A DNA stretch of 13,086 nt from an uncultured Clostridia bacterium (lineage in GTDB: Bacteria; Bacillota; Clostridia; Christensenellales; UBA1242), in assembly GCA_948439925.1 (NCBI GenBank), contig CAOJNR010000013.1:1-13086 (forward strand), read 5' to 3'. Every line of letters begins with the position of its first letter. Positions within the stretch are counted from its first letter, which is position 1. Made by a program: the position numbers and the translations under genes. Positions 1 to 6,156 of the stretch are shown here, in pieces. The notes beneath the pieces are model-generated. The model saw nothing but the letters and a program-made list of their open reading frames with translations. It searched no databases and was not told the origin of the DNA.

Positions 1-1534
1 TTACGTTCTGATTATCAAGTTCATTTGTCGGTTCATCAAAAATCAAAATTGGCTTTTCTGACAGAATATTTCTCACAATTTCAATTCTTTTCTTCTCTCC
101 ACCAGAAAGTTCACGCGAGCCAATTTGTTCATGCTCACAATTTTGTTTACGTTTTAGCAGTTCTAACAATTTTAATTTTTTAAAATATTTATTTTTATAA
201 TCAAATTCCTTATTTGGATAAGCAATATTTTCTTCAAGCGATAAATTAAATATATAAGCGTCTTGAAATGAATAACCAATTTGATTTATATAAGCATACA
301 TATTTTCAACAGGTTTATCGTTTACAAGAATCTTACCTGACGACTTTTCAATTAAACCAGCGCATAGATTTGCAACAGTAGATTTTCCACAGCCACTCAT
401 TCCAGAAATAACTGATAGACTATTCATTTTGAAAATAAAATTCAAATTCTTTATTTTGGTTTTTTCGCTGTATATTACACATACATTTTGAAGTTCTATT
501 TTTTCTATTTTATCATTTGACTCAATGCACTTAAGTTGTTCATTTTCTTTCGGAATAAGTTCATTTATTCTCGCAATTTTTGCACTCGCAATCTCTATTG
601 TTCCAATTCTCCAACCCAGTTCAGTAATTGGCTCAAAAACTAAATATATATAATTAAATATCACAATTAGTTCAGTTGCAAGCAACTTTCCACTATTTAT
701 ATCTTTTATAGCAAATCCCAAAATTAAAACAACTGCACATATAGTAACAAATGCAGAAAAAAGCCAATATACCAATAAAGTTTTATGACGCGCTTTCCAG
801 TTTTTCTCTATATTTTCTATTGAAGCATCGAGTCTATCTTTTTCATATTGCATAGAATGGTTTACCATTATTTCAGGCAGATTTTTAACTGAATTTATGA
901 CATCATTATTTAGTTTTCCACTTAAGAATGCACGCTCTTTTGATTGAGGTATCGTTCTAATATTACGATAAAAAATTAAACCAATAAGTAAAATTAAAGA
1001 TACTAAAATAGCAATTATATTAATATAATTTAAGACGCAAATATATACTACAGCTGATAATGCAGAAAATAATGTATAAAAATATTGATCGAAAGGCTCT
1101 TCAATTAATTTATATATGCTTTCAGTATCCACCATTATCCTATGAGAAACATCACCTAGACTTATTTTTAAGTCCATATTTTTTCTTGGAGTTATTGCCC
1201 AAGAAAAAGCTTGTCTTTTTATTTTATAAACCACATTTGTAGCATATCTCCACTGACAATATTGTCTTAAAACATTCCAAATTTCTTTAATAACTAGAAA
1301 AAGTATTGAAATAATGATTATTGTCACAAGATTTAAACTTTGATTTATTTCTATTCCAAAAAAGTTTAAAGGAAGACCTGAAAGTTTATTAACTATCAAC
1401 ATAACAAGTTGAATTGGAATTATTGCACTGATTCCATATAATATATTGTTAAATATTAACAATAAAAATAAGGTTTTATCTTTTGTGGAAATAATATTCC
1501 ATAACTGTTTATATCCATAAAATGCTTTTTTCAT
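1..1534 (-). CDS. ABC exporter, fused membrane and ATPase domains (3' end cut by window edge)
   Basis: This gene is 511 codons of open frame that run off the left edge, so the C-terminus is missing. It reads as a half-size type I ABC exporter: a permease domain followed by an ATPase that would pump a substrate out across the cytoplasmic membrane. Hydrophobic stretches lie at about residues 21-48, 66-86, 151-170, 171-190, 252-275 and 284-302. A motif of the GDVSHRI type at 127-133 matches the coupling region of exporters. The ATPase shows Walker A GMSGCGKST (378-386), a Q-loop glutamine (Q424), signature LSGGE (476-480) and Walker B ILIFDEP with D500 and E501. The H-loop lies beyond the edge. 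The start ATG is fixed by an in-frame stop eight codons upstream and no alternative start between, but it has no Shine-Dalgarno sequence. The DNA is much AT-richer than neighbouring genes (9 of 60 bases are G or C at 961-1020, against 25 of 60 at 3481-3540 in recN), which suggests transfer. The substrate cannot be told; peptide or drug export are possibilities. Product class is sure, role is not. Confidence 0.92.
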   Translation of the reverse strand, partial: MKKAFYGYKQLWNIISTKDKTLFLLLIFNNILYGISAIIPIQLVMLIVNKLSGLPLNFFGIEINQSLNLVTIIIISILFLVIKEIWNVLRQYCQWRYATNVVYKIKRQAFSWAITPRKNMDLKISLGDVSHRIMVDTESIYKLIEEPFDQYFYTLFSALSAVVYICVLNYINIIAILVSLILLIGLIFYRNIRTIPQSKERAFLSGKLNNDVINSVKNLPEIMVNHSMQYEKDRLDASIENIEKNWKARHKTLLVYWLFSAFVTICAVVLILGFAIKDINSGKLLATELIVIFNYIYLVFEPITELGWRIGTIEIASAKIARINELIPKENEQLKCIESNDKIEKIELQNVCVIYSEKTKIKNLNFIFKMNSLSVISGMSGCGKSTVANLCAGLIEKSSGKILVNDKPVENMYAYINQIGYSFQDAYIFNLSLEENIAYPNKEFDYKNKYFKKLKLLELLKRKQNCEHEQIGSRELSGGEKKRIEIVRNILSEKPILIFDEPTNELDNQNV

Positions 1535-1541
1535 TTTTTTT

Positions 1542-1569
1542 ATTATAACATTAATTTATAAATTTTCAA
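1542..1569 (-). promoter_or_regulatory. Putative sigma-A promoter of the ABC exporter gene
   Basis: On the minus strand there is TTGAAA (1569-1564), a 16-base spacer, then a perfect TATAAT (1547-1542). Only seven bases (all A) separate the -10 box from the ATG at 1534. Transcription would therefore begin at or just before the start codon, giving a leaderless or nearly leaderless mRNA, which agrees with the lack of a Shine-Dalgarno sequence. Confidence 0.6.
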
Positions 1570-1584
1570 AATGATTTACCGCTT

Positions 1585-1621
1585 TATTATTTAAAATAAG
1601 GACTGCAATCTCAGCCCTTAT
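1585..1621 (-). terminator. Probable terminator after spoIVB
   Basis: A 10-bp stem (1612-1621 with 1596-1605, one G-T wobble on the minus strand) closes a six-base loop and is followed on the minus strand by a T-rich run, TTATTTTAAAT. It lies 25 bases after the spoIVB stop codon and ahead of the ABC exporter promoter, so it would separate the two units. The T-run is interrupted, so it may be only moderately efficient. Confidence 0.5.
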
Positions 1622-1645
1622 CTTAAATCAACTTTTAAAATATTT

Positions 1646-2866
1646 TCACACACCTTCCTCAATCATCCAATCGCTATAAACACCATATCCTTTTGTTGCA
1701 TCTGACAAGAACACATGTGTCACTGCACCAATAATCTTTCCGTCTTGAATAATTGGCGAACCGCTCATGCCTTGAACAATACCGCCAGTGAGTTCAATGA
1801 GTCTTTTATCTTTCACCCTAAACACCATGCTCTTGTCAGCTTGTTTGGCTTGATATGATGCTTTTATAATCTCAATTTCATATTCCTCACGAATTCCGCT
1901 CACACTTGACACAATCTTTGCCTTACCTGGTCTGACAGAAAGTCTTCCGCCCACCTTTGCTGTTAAGTTACTGTCAACAAGTCCGTCAAGCTCATCAAGT
2001 TTTCCACTTATTCCAAACTTACAATTTTTATCTATCGTGCCCTTCGCGTCATTTTGCATAAAAAGACCTTTAAGTTCTCCCGGTGAATTCTTTTTACCTT
2101 TATTTATTCCTATAAGCGAACAATCGAAAACCTTTCCTTTGCTAACAGGAATAATATTCTCACTATGCCCATCAGTTATTGCATGACCAAGCGCGCAGTA
2201 ATGGTGCGTGTTTTTGTTAACAAATGTGAGCGTTCCAATACCCGACATATCATCTCTCGCCCAAAGACCAAGTTTATATTTCCCTTCCTTATTTTTCACT
2301 AATTTCACTTCGACAGATTTGAGATTGTTGTTTCTTAAATACTCAATTTTCACAACCCCATTTTCGCTTTCAGATAATATATCTTCAACTTGATCAACAT
2401 TGGTAATCTCTTGGCCATTTATGCGTTTAAGAATATCTCCCGCTTTAAAATAATCATTCTTAACCATTTCAACTTGCCCATTTTCAGACTCATATGAAGT
2501 GTCACTTATCACAATCGCACCTTCCGATTGAACTGTAAGCCCTATCGGAACACCACCAATGTAAACTTCCTCTTCTGGAAGCATAGTCACACTAACTTTT
2601 CTAATAGGAATAAAGCCAAAAAGTTTAAAAACAATCCTTCCTGATTTATCCTTATTTGTTCCCACATTTGTTTCATCCTCTTCAAGACAAGTTTTGATAA
2701 ATCCGCCAAAAGAGGCATTCTCGTTCACCTTATCAACATCACCAAAACTAGCCATAAACCCGTCAGGCAAAGAGTAAATCTGCTTAAAATCCACATTAGA
2801 AATAAAGGTCATTGAAAAAATCACAAAAACCATAACAAACAATGCTAATCTATCACGCTTCGTCAT
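1646..2866 (-). CDS. spoIVB: SpoIVB, intermembrane-space serine peptidase of sporulation (family S55)
   Basis: SpoIVB is secreted from the forespore into the space between the two spore membranes. There it cleaves SpoIVFA and so releases the SpoIVFB protease to activate pro-sigma-K. The 406-residue protein is close to the B. subtilis length (about 426). It has an N-terminal membrane anchor (about residues 7-23), a PDZ domain (about 105-195) and the S55 peptidase domain. The catalytic triad is visible: H228 in ALGHAITD, D353, and S368 in GIVQGMSGSP. The D-to-S spacing of 15 residues matches the B. subtilis enzyme. The ATG is preceded by a strong AGGAGGA ribosome binding site at 2871-2877, five to seven bases away. 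It lies after recN, its usual neighbour in Bacillus and Clostridia, but is followed by an ABC exporter rather than spo0A. No clear sigma-F or sigma-G promoter was seen. The identification is firm and marks the organism as a spore former or a recent descendant of one. Confidence 0.96.
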   Translation of the reverse strand: MTKRDRLALFVMVFVIFSMTFISNVDFKQIYSLPDGFMASFGDVDKVNENASFGGFIKTCLEEDETNVGTNKDKSGRIVFKLFGFIPIRKVSVTMLPEEEVYIGGVPIGLTVQSEGAIVISDTSYESENGQVEMVKNDYFKAGDILKRINGQEITNVDQVEDILSESENGVVKIEYLRNNNLKSVEVKLVKNKEGKYKLGLWARDDMSGIGTLTFVNKNTHHYCALGHAITDGHSENIIPVSKGKVFDCSLIGINKGKKNSPGELKGLFMQNDAKGTIDKNCKFGISGKLDELDGLVDSNLTAKVGGRLSVRPGKAKIVSSVSGIREEYEIEIIKASYQAKQADKSMVFRVKDKRLIELTGGIVQGMSGSPIIQDGKIIGAVTHVFLSDATKGYGVYSDWMIEEGV

Positions 2867-2877
2867 TTATTCCTCCT

Positions 2878-2911
2878 AAAAAAAAGACTAACCCATCTAA
2901 TGAGTTAGTCT
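2878..2911 (-). terminator. Strong intrinsic terminator between recN and spoIVB, abutting the spoIVB RBS
   Basis: On the minus strand a 12-bp stem (2900-2911 pairing with 2885-2896, one T-G wobble) closes a three-base loop and runs straight into eight T residues (2885-2878, the first being the stem's last base). This is a textbook rho-independent terminator for the argR-recN unit. The very next bases (2877-2871) are the AGGAGGA ribosome binding site of spoIVB, so no promoter can lie between terminator and gene. Every spoIVB transcript must pass through this hairpin, which may therefore also act as an attenuator or as a 5'-end stabilising hairpin. Confidence 0.85.
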
Positions 2912-2918
2912 ACTCTGT

Positions 2919-2947
2919 TTTTTAAATTTTATGAGTGAAATTGTCAA
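2919..2947 (-). promoter_or_regulatory. Possible vegetative-type promoter ahead of spoIVB
   Basis: Just after the recN stop codon the minus strand carries a perfect TTGACA (2947-2942), a 17-base spacer and TAAAAA (2924-2919), a weak -10 box. The predicted start near 2912 would put the terminator hairpin at the very 5' end of the mRNA. It is a consensus-only call. In B. subtilis spoIVB uses forespore sigma factors, for which I see no matching boxes here. Confidence 0.4.
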
Positions 2948-2959
2948 CCTAACTTGGTT

Positions 2960-4594
2960 TTATTTCCCAATCTTCGCCCTCATTTCACGTGCATGCGACA
3001 AAGCAAGCTCTGAAACGTTATCACCGCCAGTCATTCGAGCTATCTGATAAACTATCTCGCTCTCGTCCAAAGTTTTAACCTGTGTGTAAGTGCTTTTTTC
3101 ATCCTCCTTCTTTGAAACAAAGTGGAAGCAATCGCCATAGCACGCCACTTGTGGCAAGTGAGTTATGCAGATAACCTGAGCAAAACTTGTGAGCGCACCG
3201 ATTTTTGAACCAACAATATTTCCAGTTTCACCACTGATTCCACTGTCAATCTCGTCAAAGATTAAAGTTCTCGCACTGCCAATCTCAGCAAAAATGTTTT
3301 TAAGCGCAAGCATAAATCTGCTCATTTCACCGCCTGACGCCGTTTTAGAAAGCGACTTAACTTCTTGACCCTTGTTAGCAGAAAACACAAATTCGACATC
3401 ATCAATTCCGCTCGATGAAATTTCTTTGACTGCAAAGTTAACTTTAAATATAGTCGATTTCATGCCAAGTTCACGTAGCTCTGAAACGATTTTATCTTCT
3501 ATCTTGCCTGCAACTTCTTTTCGCTTTGTGCTAAGCTCCGTTGCAATCTTATTAAGTTTCTCACTGATGTTCTTAATTTCAGCTTCATACTTTTCAATCA
3601 ACCCGTCAGCGTCACAAAGTTGGTCAAATCTCGCTTTGGAGTCATTATAAAACTCCAAACATTTCTCAACCGAGCCACCATATTTTTTTGTCAAAAGTTT
3701 TATAAGGTCATAACGTCTGTCTAAGCGGTCAAACTCACGTTCATCAAATGAAAGATTTTCTTGAACGCCTTTTAAAGTGTCGACAATGTCGTCAAGCTCA
3801 TACCTTGCGCTTGAAAGTCTGTCCTTGCAAGAGTCAATTTCACTTGAAAACGAGGTTAAAGCACCAAGCACAGACTCACTCTCTTGCAATGAACTCAAAG
3901 CTGACGATGAACTGTCTTTCAAAAGTTGCAGTGCCAAATTTAAGCCTTCATAAATCTTCTCCGCATTGGAAATAAAATGCAATCTTTCCTTTATCTCTTC
4001 ATCCTCTCCTACTTGAAGGTCAGCTTTTTCAATCTCTTCAATTTGATATTCAAGAAGAGATTTCGTGCGCTCGCGTTCAAACCTATCTCCACCAAGCTCT
4101 GCAAGTTTGCGTTTAAGCTCATTTAAATTTGACACCTCTTCTGCAACCCTGCTTTTAAGTTGAGCAATTTCCTCTCCGCCAAACTTATCAAGCATATATA
4201 AATGATTCTTGCTGTTGAGAAGAGCCGTGCTCTCATGCTGAGAATAGCTATCCACAAGAAGCGCGCCAAGTTTTTTTACAAGAACAACAGTCATAGGCAA
4301 TCCATTAACACGCAATGAACCTTTGCCATCCACACTAAGTTGACGAGAAATCAAAATCTCTTCACATTCTTCAACTCCAATCTCTTGCAAAAACTCATTA
4401 ACAAAAAGACTTGAATTTGAAAAAAGTGCATCAACACGCATAACACTTTCACCACTTCTTAAAAGGCTTTTGTCAGCCTTTCCGCCAAGAACAAAATCAA
4501 GCGAGTCAAAAATAATACTTTTACCCGCACCAGTTTCACCAATCAGAACATTAAAGCCCTCAGAAAAGTCAATAGAAAGGTCATTTCCACTCCC
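2960..4594 (-). CDS. recN: RecN, SMC-like DNA repair ATPase (start codon unresolved)
   Basis: RecN is a cytoplasmic SMC-family ATPase that acts early in recombinational repair of double-strand breaks. Homology is visible over 544 codons of open frame. Walker A GETGAGKS is encoded at 4540-4517, followed by GGKADKSLLRSGE. A coiled-coil middle region and a C-terminal head follow, with SGGEMSR, Walker B TLIFDEID and H-loop ITHLPQVA (residues 369-375, 392-399 and 426-433 counted from the ATG at 4441). The first canonical in-frame start is that ATG at 4441, which lies after Walker A and would give an inactive 493-residue protein. Upstream of it the frame contains no ATG, GTG or TTG until the argR TAA. 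Compared with E. coli RecN at least ten N-terminal residues (the first beta strand) are absent. ATT at 4573 or CTG at 4546 are possible rare starts. Otherwise recN is damaged here or the sequence carries an indel. The interval given is the whole open frame. It follows argR directly and ends before a strong terminator. Confidence 0.9.
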   Translation of the reverse strand, partial: GSGNDLSIDFSEGFNVLIGETGAGKSIIFDSLDFVLGGKADKSLLRSGESVMRVDALFSNSSLFVNEFLQEIGVEECEEILISRQLSVDGKGSLRVNGLPMTVVLVKKLGALLVDSYSQHESTALLNSKNHLYMLDKFGGEEIAQLKSRVAEEVSNLNELKRKLAELGGDRFERERTKSLLEYQIEEIEKADLQVGEDEEIKERLHFISNAEKIYEGLNLALQLLKDSSSSALSSLQESESVLGALTSFSSEIDSCKDRLSSARYELDDIVDTLKGVQENLSFDEREFDRLDRRYDLIKLLTKKYGGSVEKCLEFYNDSKARFDQLCDADGLIEKYEAEIKNISEKLNKIATELSTKRKEVAGKIEDKIVSELRELGMKSTIFKVNFAVKEISSSGIDDVEFVFSANKGQEVKSLSKTASGGEMSRFMLALKNIFAEIGSARTLIFDEIDSGISGETGNIVGSKIGALTSFAQVICITHLPQVACYGDCFHFVSKKEDEKSTYTQVKTLDESEIVYQIARMTGGDNVSELALSHAREMRAKIGK

Positions 4595-4596
4595 TT
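4582..4596 (-). promoter_or_regulatory. Ribosome binding site pointing to an out-of-frame ATG at the recN start
   Basis: On the minus strand AAGGGAG (4596-4590), overlapping the argR stop codon, is followed after five bases by ATG (4584-4582). This is the right place and spacing for the recN start. However, the ATG is one base out of the recN frame and opens a frame of only 13 codons, ending at TGA 4545-4543. It looks like the original recN initiation site, separated from the rest of the gene by a lost segment or a sequence error. Confidence 0.55.
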
Positions 4597-5047
4597 ATTT
4601 TAACAAATCAGAAAGCGTCAAAACGCTTGAAGAGGCAACCGTCGTTGTTGGGAAAATGAGCATAACAGTGTCATCACCGCAAACTGCGCCCATTAGGTCA
4701 GTGAGGTTAAGTTTATCAACAAAACTGCACACACCAGCACCCATACCTTTGACAGTTCTCAGCACGACAAGATTGAGGGCAGACTTAACTGAAATTACCG
4801 CCTCTCTGAAAATGACTATGTATTTATTGGAAATCGCCTGCTCCTCAGAGCCAACAAAAGTGTATTTATATTTGCCTGAACTTGACAAAATTTTGGTCAA
4901 GCCAAGCTCTTTGATATCCCTTGAAATAGTTGCTTGGGTGATATCAAAATCTGCATTTTTTAACTCTCTTGCCAGTTCGTCTTGGGTTTCAATCTCTTTG
5001 GTTGAGATAATTTCCAAGATTTTGGACTGTCTTGCACTCCTTGCCAT
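4595..5047 (-). CDS. argR: ArgR, arginine repressor
   Basis: ArgR is the hexameric, arginine-binding transcription factor that represses arginine biosynthesis and, in Bacillota, can activate catabolism. At 150 residues it matches the family (149 in B. subtilis AhrC). The N-terminal winged helix shows IETQDELARELK (19-30) and the recognition region TQATISRDIKELGL (37-50). The C-terminal oligomerisation and arginine-binding domain ends with GAVCGDDTVMLI (120-131), whose paired aspartates D125 and D126 bind arginine. The start ATG at 5047 follows an AAGGAGAGG ribosome binding site with good spacing. It is the first gene of an argR-recN unit, its usual partner in Bacillota, and the recN frame begins immediately after its TAA. 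An ARG box upstream suggests autoregulation. Confidence 0.95.
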   Translation of the reverse strand: MARSARQSKILEIISTKEIETQDELARELKNADFDITQATISRDIKELGLTKILSSSGKYKYTFVGSEEQAISNKYIVIFREAVISVKSALNLVVLRTVKGMGAGVCSFVDKLNLTDLMGAVCGDDTVMLIFPTTTVASSSVLTLSDLLK

Positions 5048-5100
5048 TTATCCTCTCCTTAACGGCTATTCTCCTTTATTTTAAAGGGATGTAGCGATTT

Positions 5101-5128
5101 TGCATAATTATAAATTTATGTTTATTCA
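5101..5128. promoter_or_regulatory. Weak ARG-box-like palindrome near the argR transcription start
   Basis: A 28-base imperfect palindrome begins TGCATAA and ends TTATTCA; it matches its own reverse complement at 22 of 28 positions. Both ends resemble ARG-box half-sites, but neither half makes a full box as good as the one at 5177-5194. It lies just downstream of the predicted argR start site, where a second ArgR hexamer contact would be expected if the gene is autorepressed. Confidence 0.3.
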
Positions 5129-5141
5129 CGCCGTTTTGATT

Positions 5142-5170
5142 ATTATACAACATTTTTTATATTTATGCAA
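5142..5170 (-). promoter_or_regulatory. Probable argR promoter
   Basis: On the minus strand TTGCAT (5170-5165), a 17-base spacer and a perfect TATAAT (5147-5142) lie about 95 bases before the argR ATG. The -35 box is weak. It is one arm of a perfect 7-bp inverted repeat (5164-5170 and 5178-5184), whose other arm belongs to the ARG box, so ArgR binding would touch the -35 region. Confidence 0.6.
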
Positions 5171-5176
5171 GCACTT

Positions 5177-5194
5177 TTTGCATATTTATTCATG
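5177..5194 (-). promoter_or_regulatory. ARG box (ArgR operator)
   Basis: The minus-strand sequence CATGAATAAATATGCAAA agrees with the Bacillus ARG-box consensus CATGAATAAAAATKCAAK at all but one central position, apart from the degenerate last base. It sits six bases upstream of the predicted argR -35 box, in the region between argR and the divergent peptidase gene. Autoregulation of argR is the simplest reading. Confidence 0.7.
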
Positions 5195-5287
5195 AATTTT
5201 TTATATAAATTTAAGTTTATGCATTTTTACAAATTTCATTTTTATAAATATAACCTTTTATACATTTTTAAAAATACACAGGATCAC

Positions 5288-5315
5288 TTGACAAAATTCC
5301 CCTCGCGAGTATACT
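5288..5315 (+). promoter_or_regulatory. Promoter of the S51 peptidase gene
   Basis: TTGACA (5288-5293), a 16-base spacer and TATACT (5310-5315) form a near-consensus sigma-A promoter. The predicted start is near 5322. AGGAG at 5336-5340 then sits seven bases before the ATG at 5348, giving a short, ordinary leader. Confidence 0.75.
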
Positions 5316-5347
5316 AAAAACAAACCACTAGACATAGGAGCAAAGTC

Positions 5348-6088
5348 ATGACAATATTTTTAACAAGCTTTATGAAATCTCGCATCAAAGATGATGAAGG
5401 CAATCACATCCCCATTCCAATCGAAGACACAAACGGAATGTTAACCAACATAAAGAAAAATCTCAAAAAGACCAACCGCTTTGTTTCAGTCGCAAACAAC
5501 CCTATCTCTTTCGAAGAGAACGATGAGCGAGCAAGGCAACTTTTTGAGAGCATAACTTTAACATTTGGCAAAGATAAATTTCAAGAGAAGATTTTGCTTG
5601 ATGGCAGAAACATGATTAGAGCCGAGGAAATTTTGAAAGACGCCGATTTTATATTTTTGCAAGGCGGAAAATGTTTACAACAAATGGAGTTTTTCAGATC
5701 TATAAATCTTAAAGCTATTCTTTCAAACTTCGATGGAGTAGTTGTTGGCAGTTCGGCAGGCGCGATGAATTTGTGTGGCACCATTGCAAACTTTCCAGAA
5801 GAGCTTGTTGACCTTGACGAGCCACGCTGGTTTAAAGGTTTAGGTTTCTATGACCAAATTATCATACCTCACTTTGATGGAGAAACACTCACCTATCAAA
5901 TTCCATGTGATGAAGTAGATGTAATAAATGATTATATCCTTCCAATGTCTGACGGCAAAAAATTCTTAGGTTTAACCAATGAAAGTTATATCATGATAGA
6001 CAACCATAACAACGTGAAATTTTATGGAGATATCTATATTATTTCAGACGGCAAAGTTGACAAATGCCAACCAGAAATTTCAAGATAA
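5348..6088 (+). CDS. Peptidase S51 family protein (dipeptidase E / cyanophycinase-like)
   Basis: The 246-residue protein belongs to the S51 group of serine peptidases, which have a class I glutamine-amidotransferase-like fold; known members cleave Asp-X dipeptides (PepE) or cyanophycin. The nucleophile elbow is VVVGSSAGAM with predicted catalytic S136. It is preceded by the family's glycine-rich strand FLQGGKCLQQM (103-113), and the probable catalytic histidine is H175 in IIPHFD. No signal peptide is seen, so it is likely cytoplasmic. Family members differ in substrate and this one cannot be assigned; many clostridial relatives carry only the general name. It has its own promoter and AGGAG ribosome binding site and is a single-gene unit ending in a bidirectional terminator. 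It is divergent from argR and shares the intergenic region containing the ARG box, though that site is about 94 bases from its -35 box. Confidence 0.85.
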   Translation: MTIFLTSFMKSRIKDDEGNHIPIPIEDTNGMLTNIKKNLKKTNRFVSVANNPISFEENDERARQLFESITLTFGKDKFQEKILLDGRNMIRAEEILKDADFIFLQGGKCLQQMEFFRSINLKAILSNFDGVVVGSSAGAMNLCGTIANFPEELVDLDEPRWFKGLGFYDQIIIPHFDGETLTYQIPCDEVDVINDYILPMSDGKKFLGLTNESYIMIDNHNNVKFYGDIYIISDGKVDKCQPEISR

Positions 6089-6116
6089 AAAATTTCATCT
6101 CATAGCTTTAACCTAC

Positions 6117-6150
6117 AAAAAAACATACCTAACTTTTGGTATGCTTTTTT
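6117..6150. terminator. Bidirectional intrinsic terminator
   Basis: A 6-bp perfect stem (CATACC 6124-6129, GGTATG 6138-6143) with an eight-base loop is flanked by seven A on the left and six T (after one C) on the right. It therefore works as a hairpin plus T-run on both strands. It ends the plus-strand peptidase gene and the minus-strand desulfurase-thiI unit, which converge here. Confidence 0.85.
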
Positions 6151-6156
6151 AATATT

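Noticed and set aside
2960..4441. Taking the ATG at 4441 as the true recN start
   Set aside because: It would remove Walker A and the following conserved DKSLLRSGE segment, both clearly encoded in frame upstream, and no ribosome binding site precedes it.
4470..5084. Long open frame on the plus strand opposite argR and the recN start
   Set aside because: It is antisense to two well-supported genes, its translation is Ser/Leu/Thr-rich with no recognisable domain, and there is no ribosome binding site or promoter.
5195..5287. Further ARG-box-like half sites in AT-rich DNA upstream of the S51 gene
   Set aside because: The best (around 5217-5233) has about five mismatches to the consensus, which is expected by chance in DNA this AT-rich.
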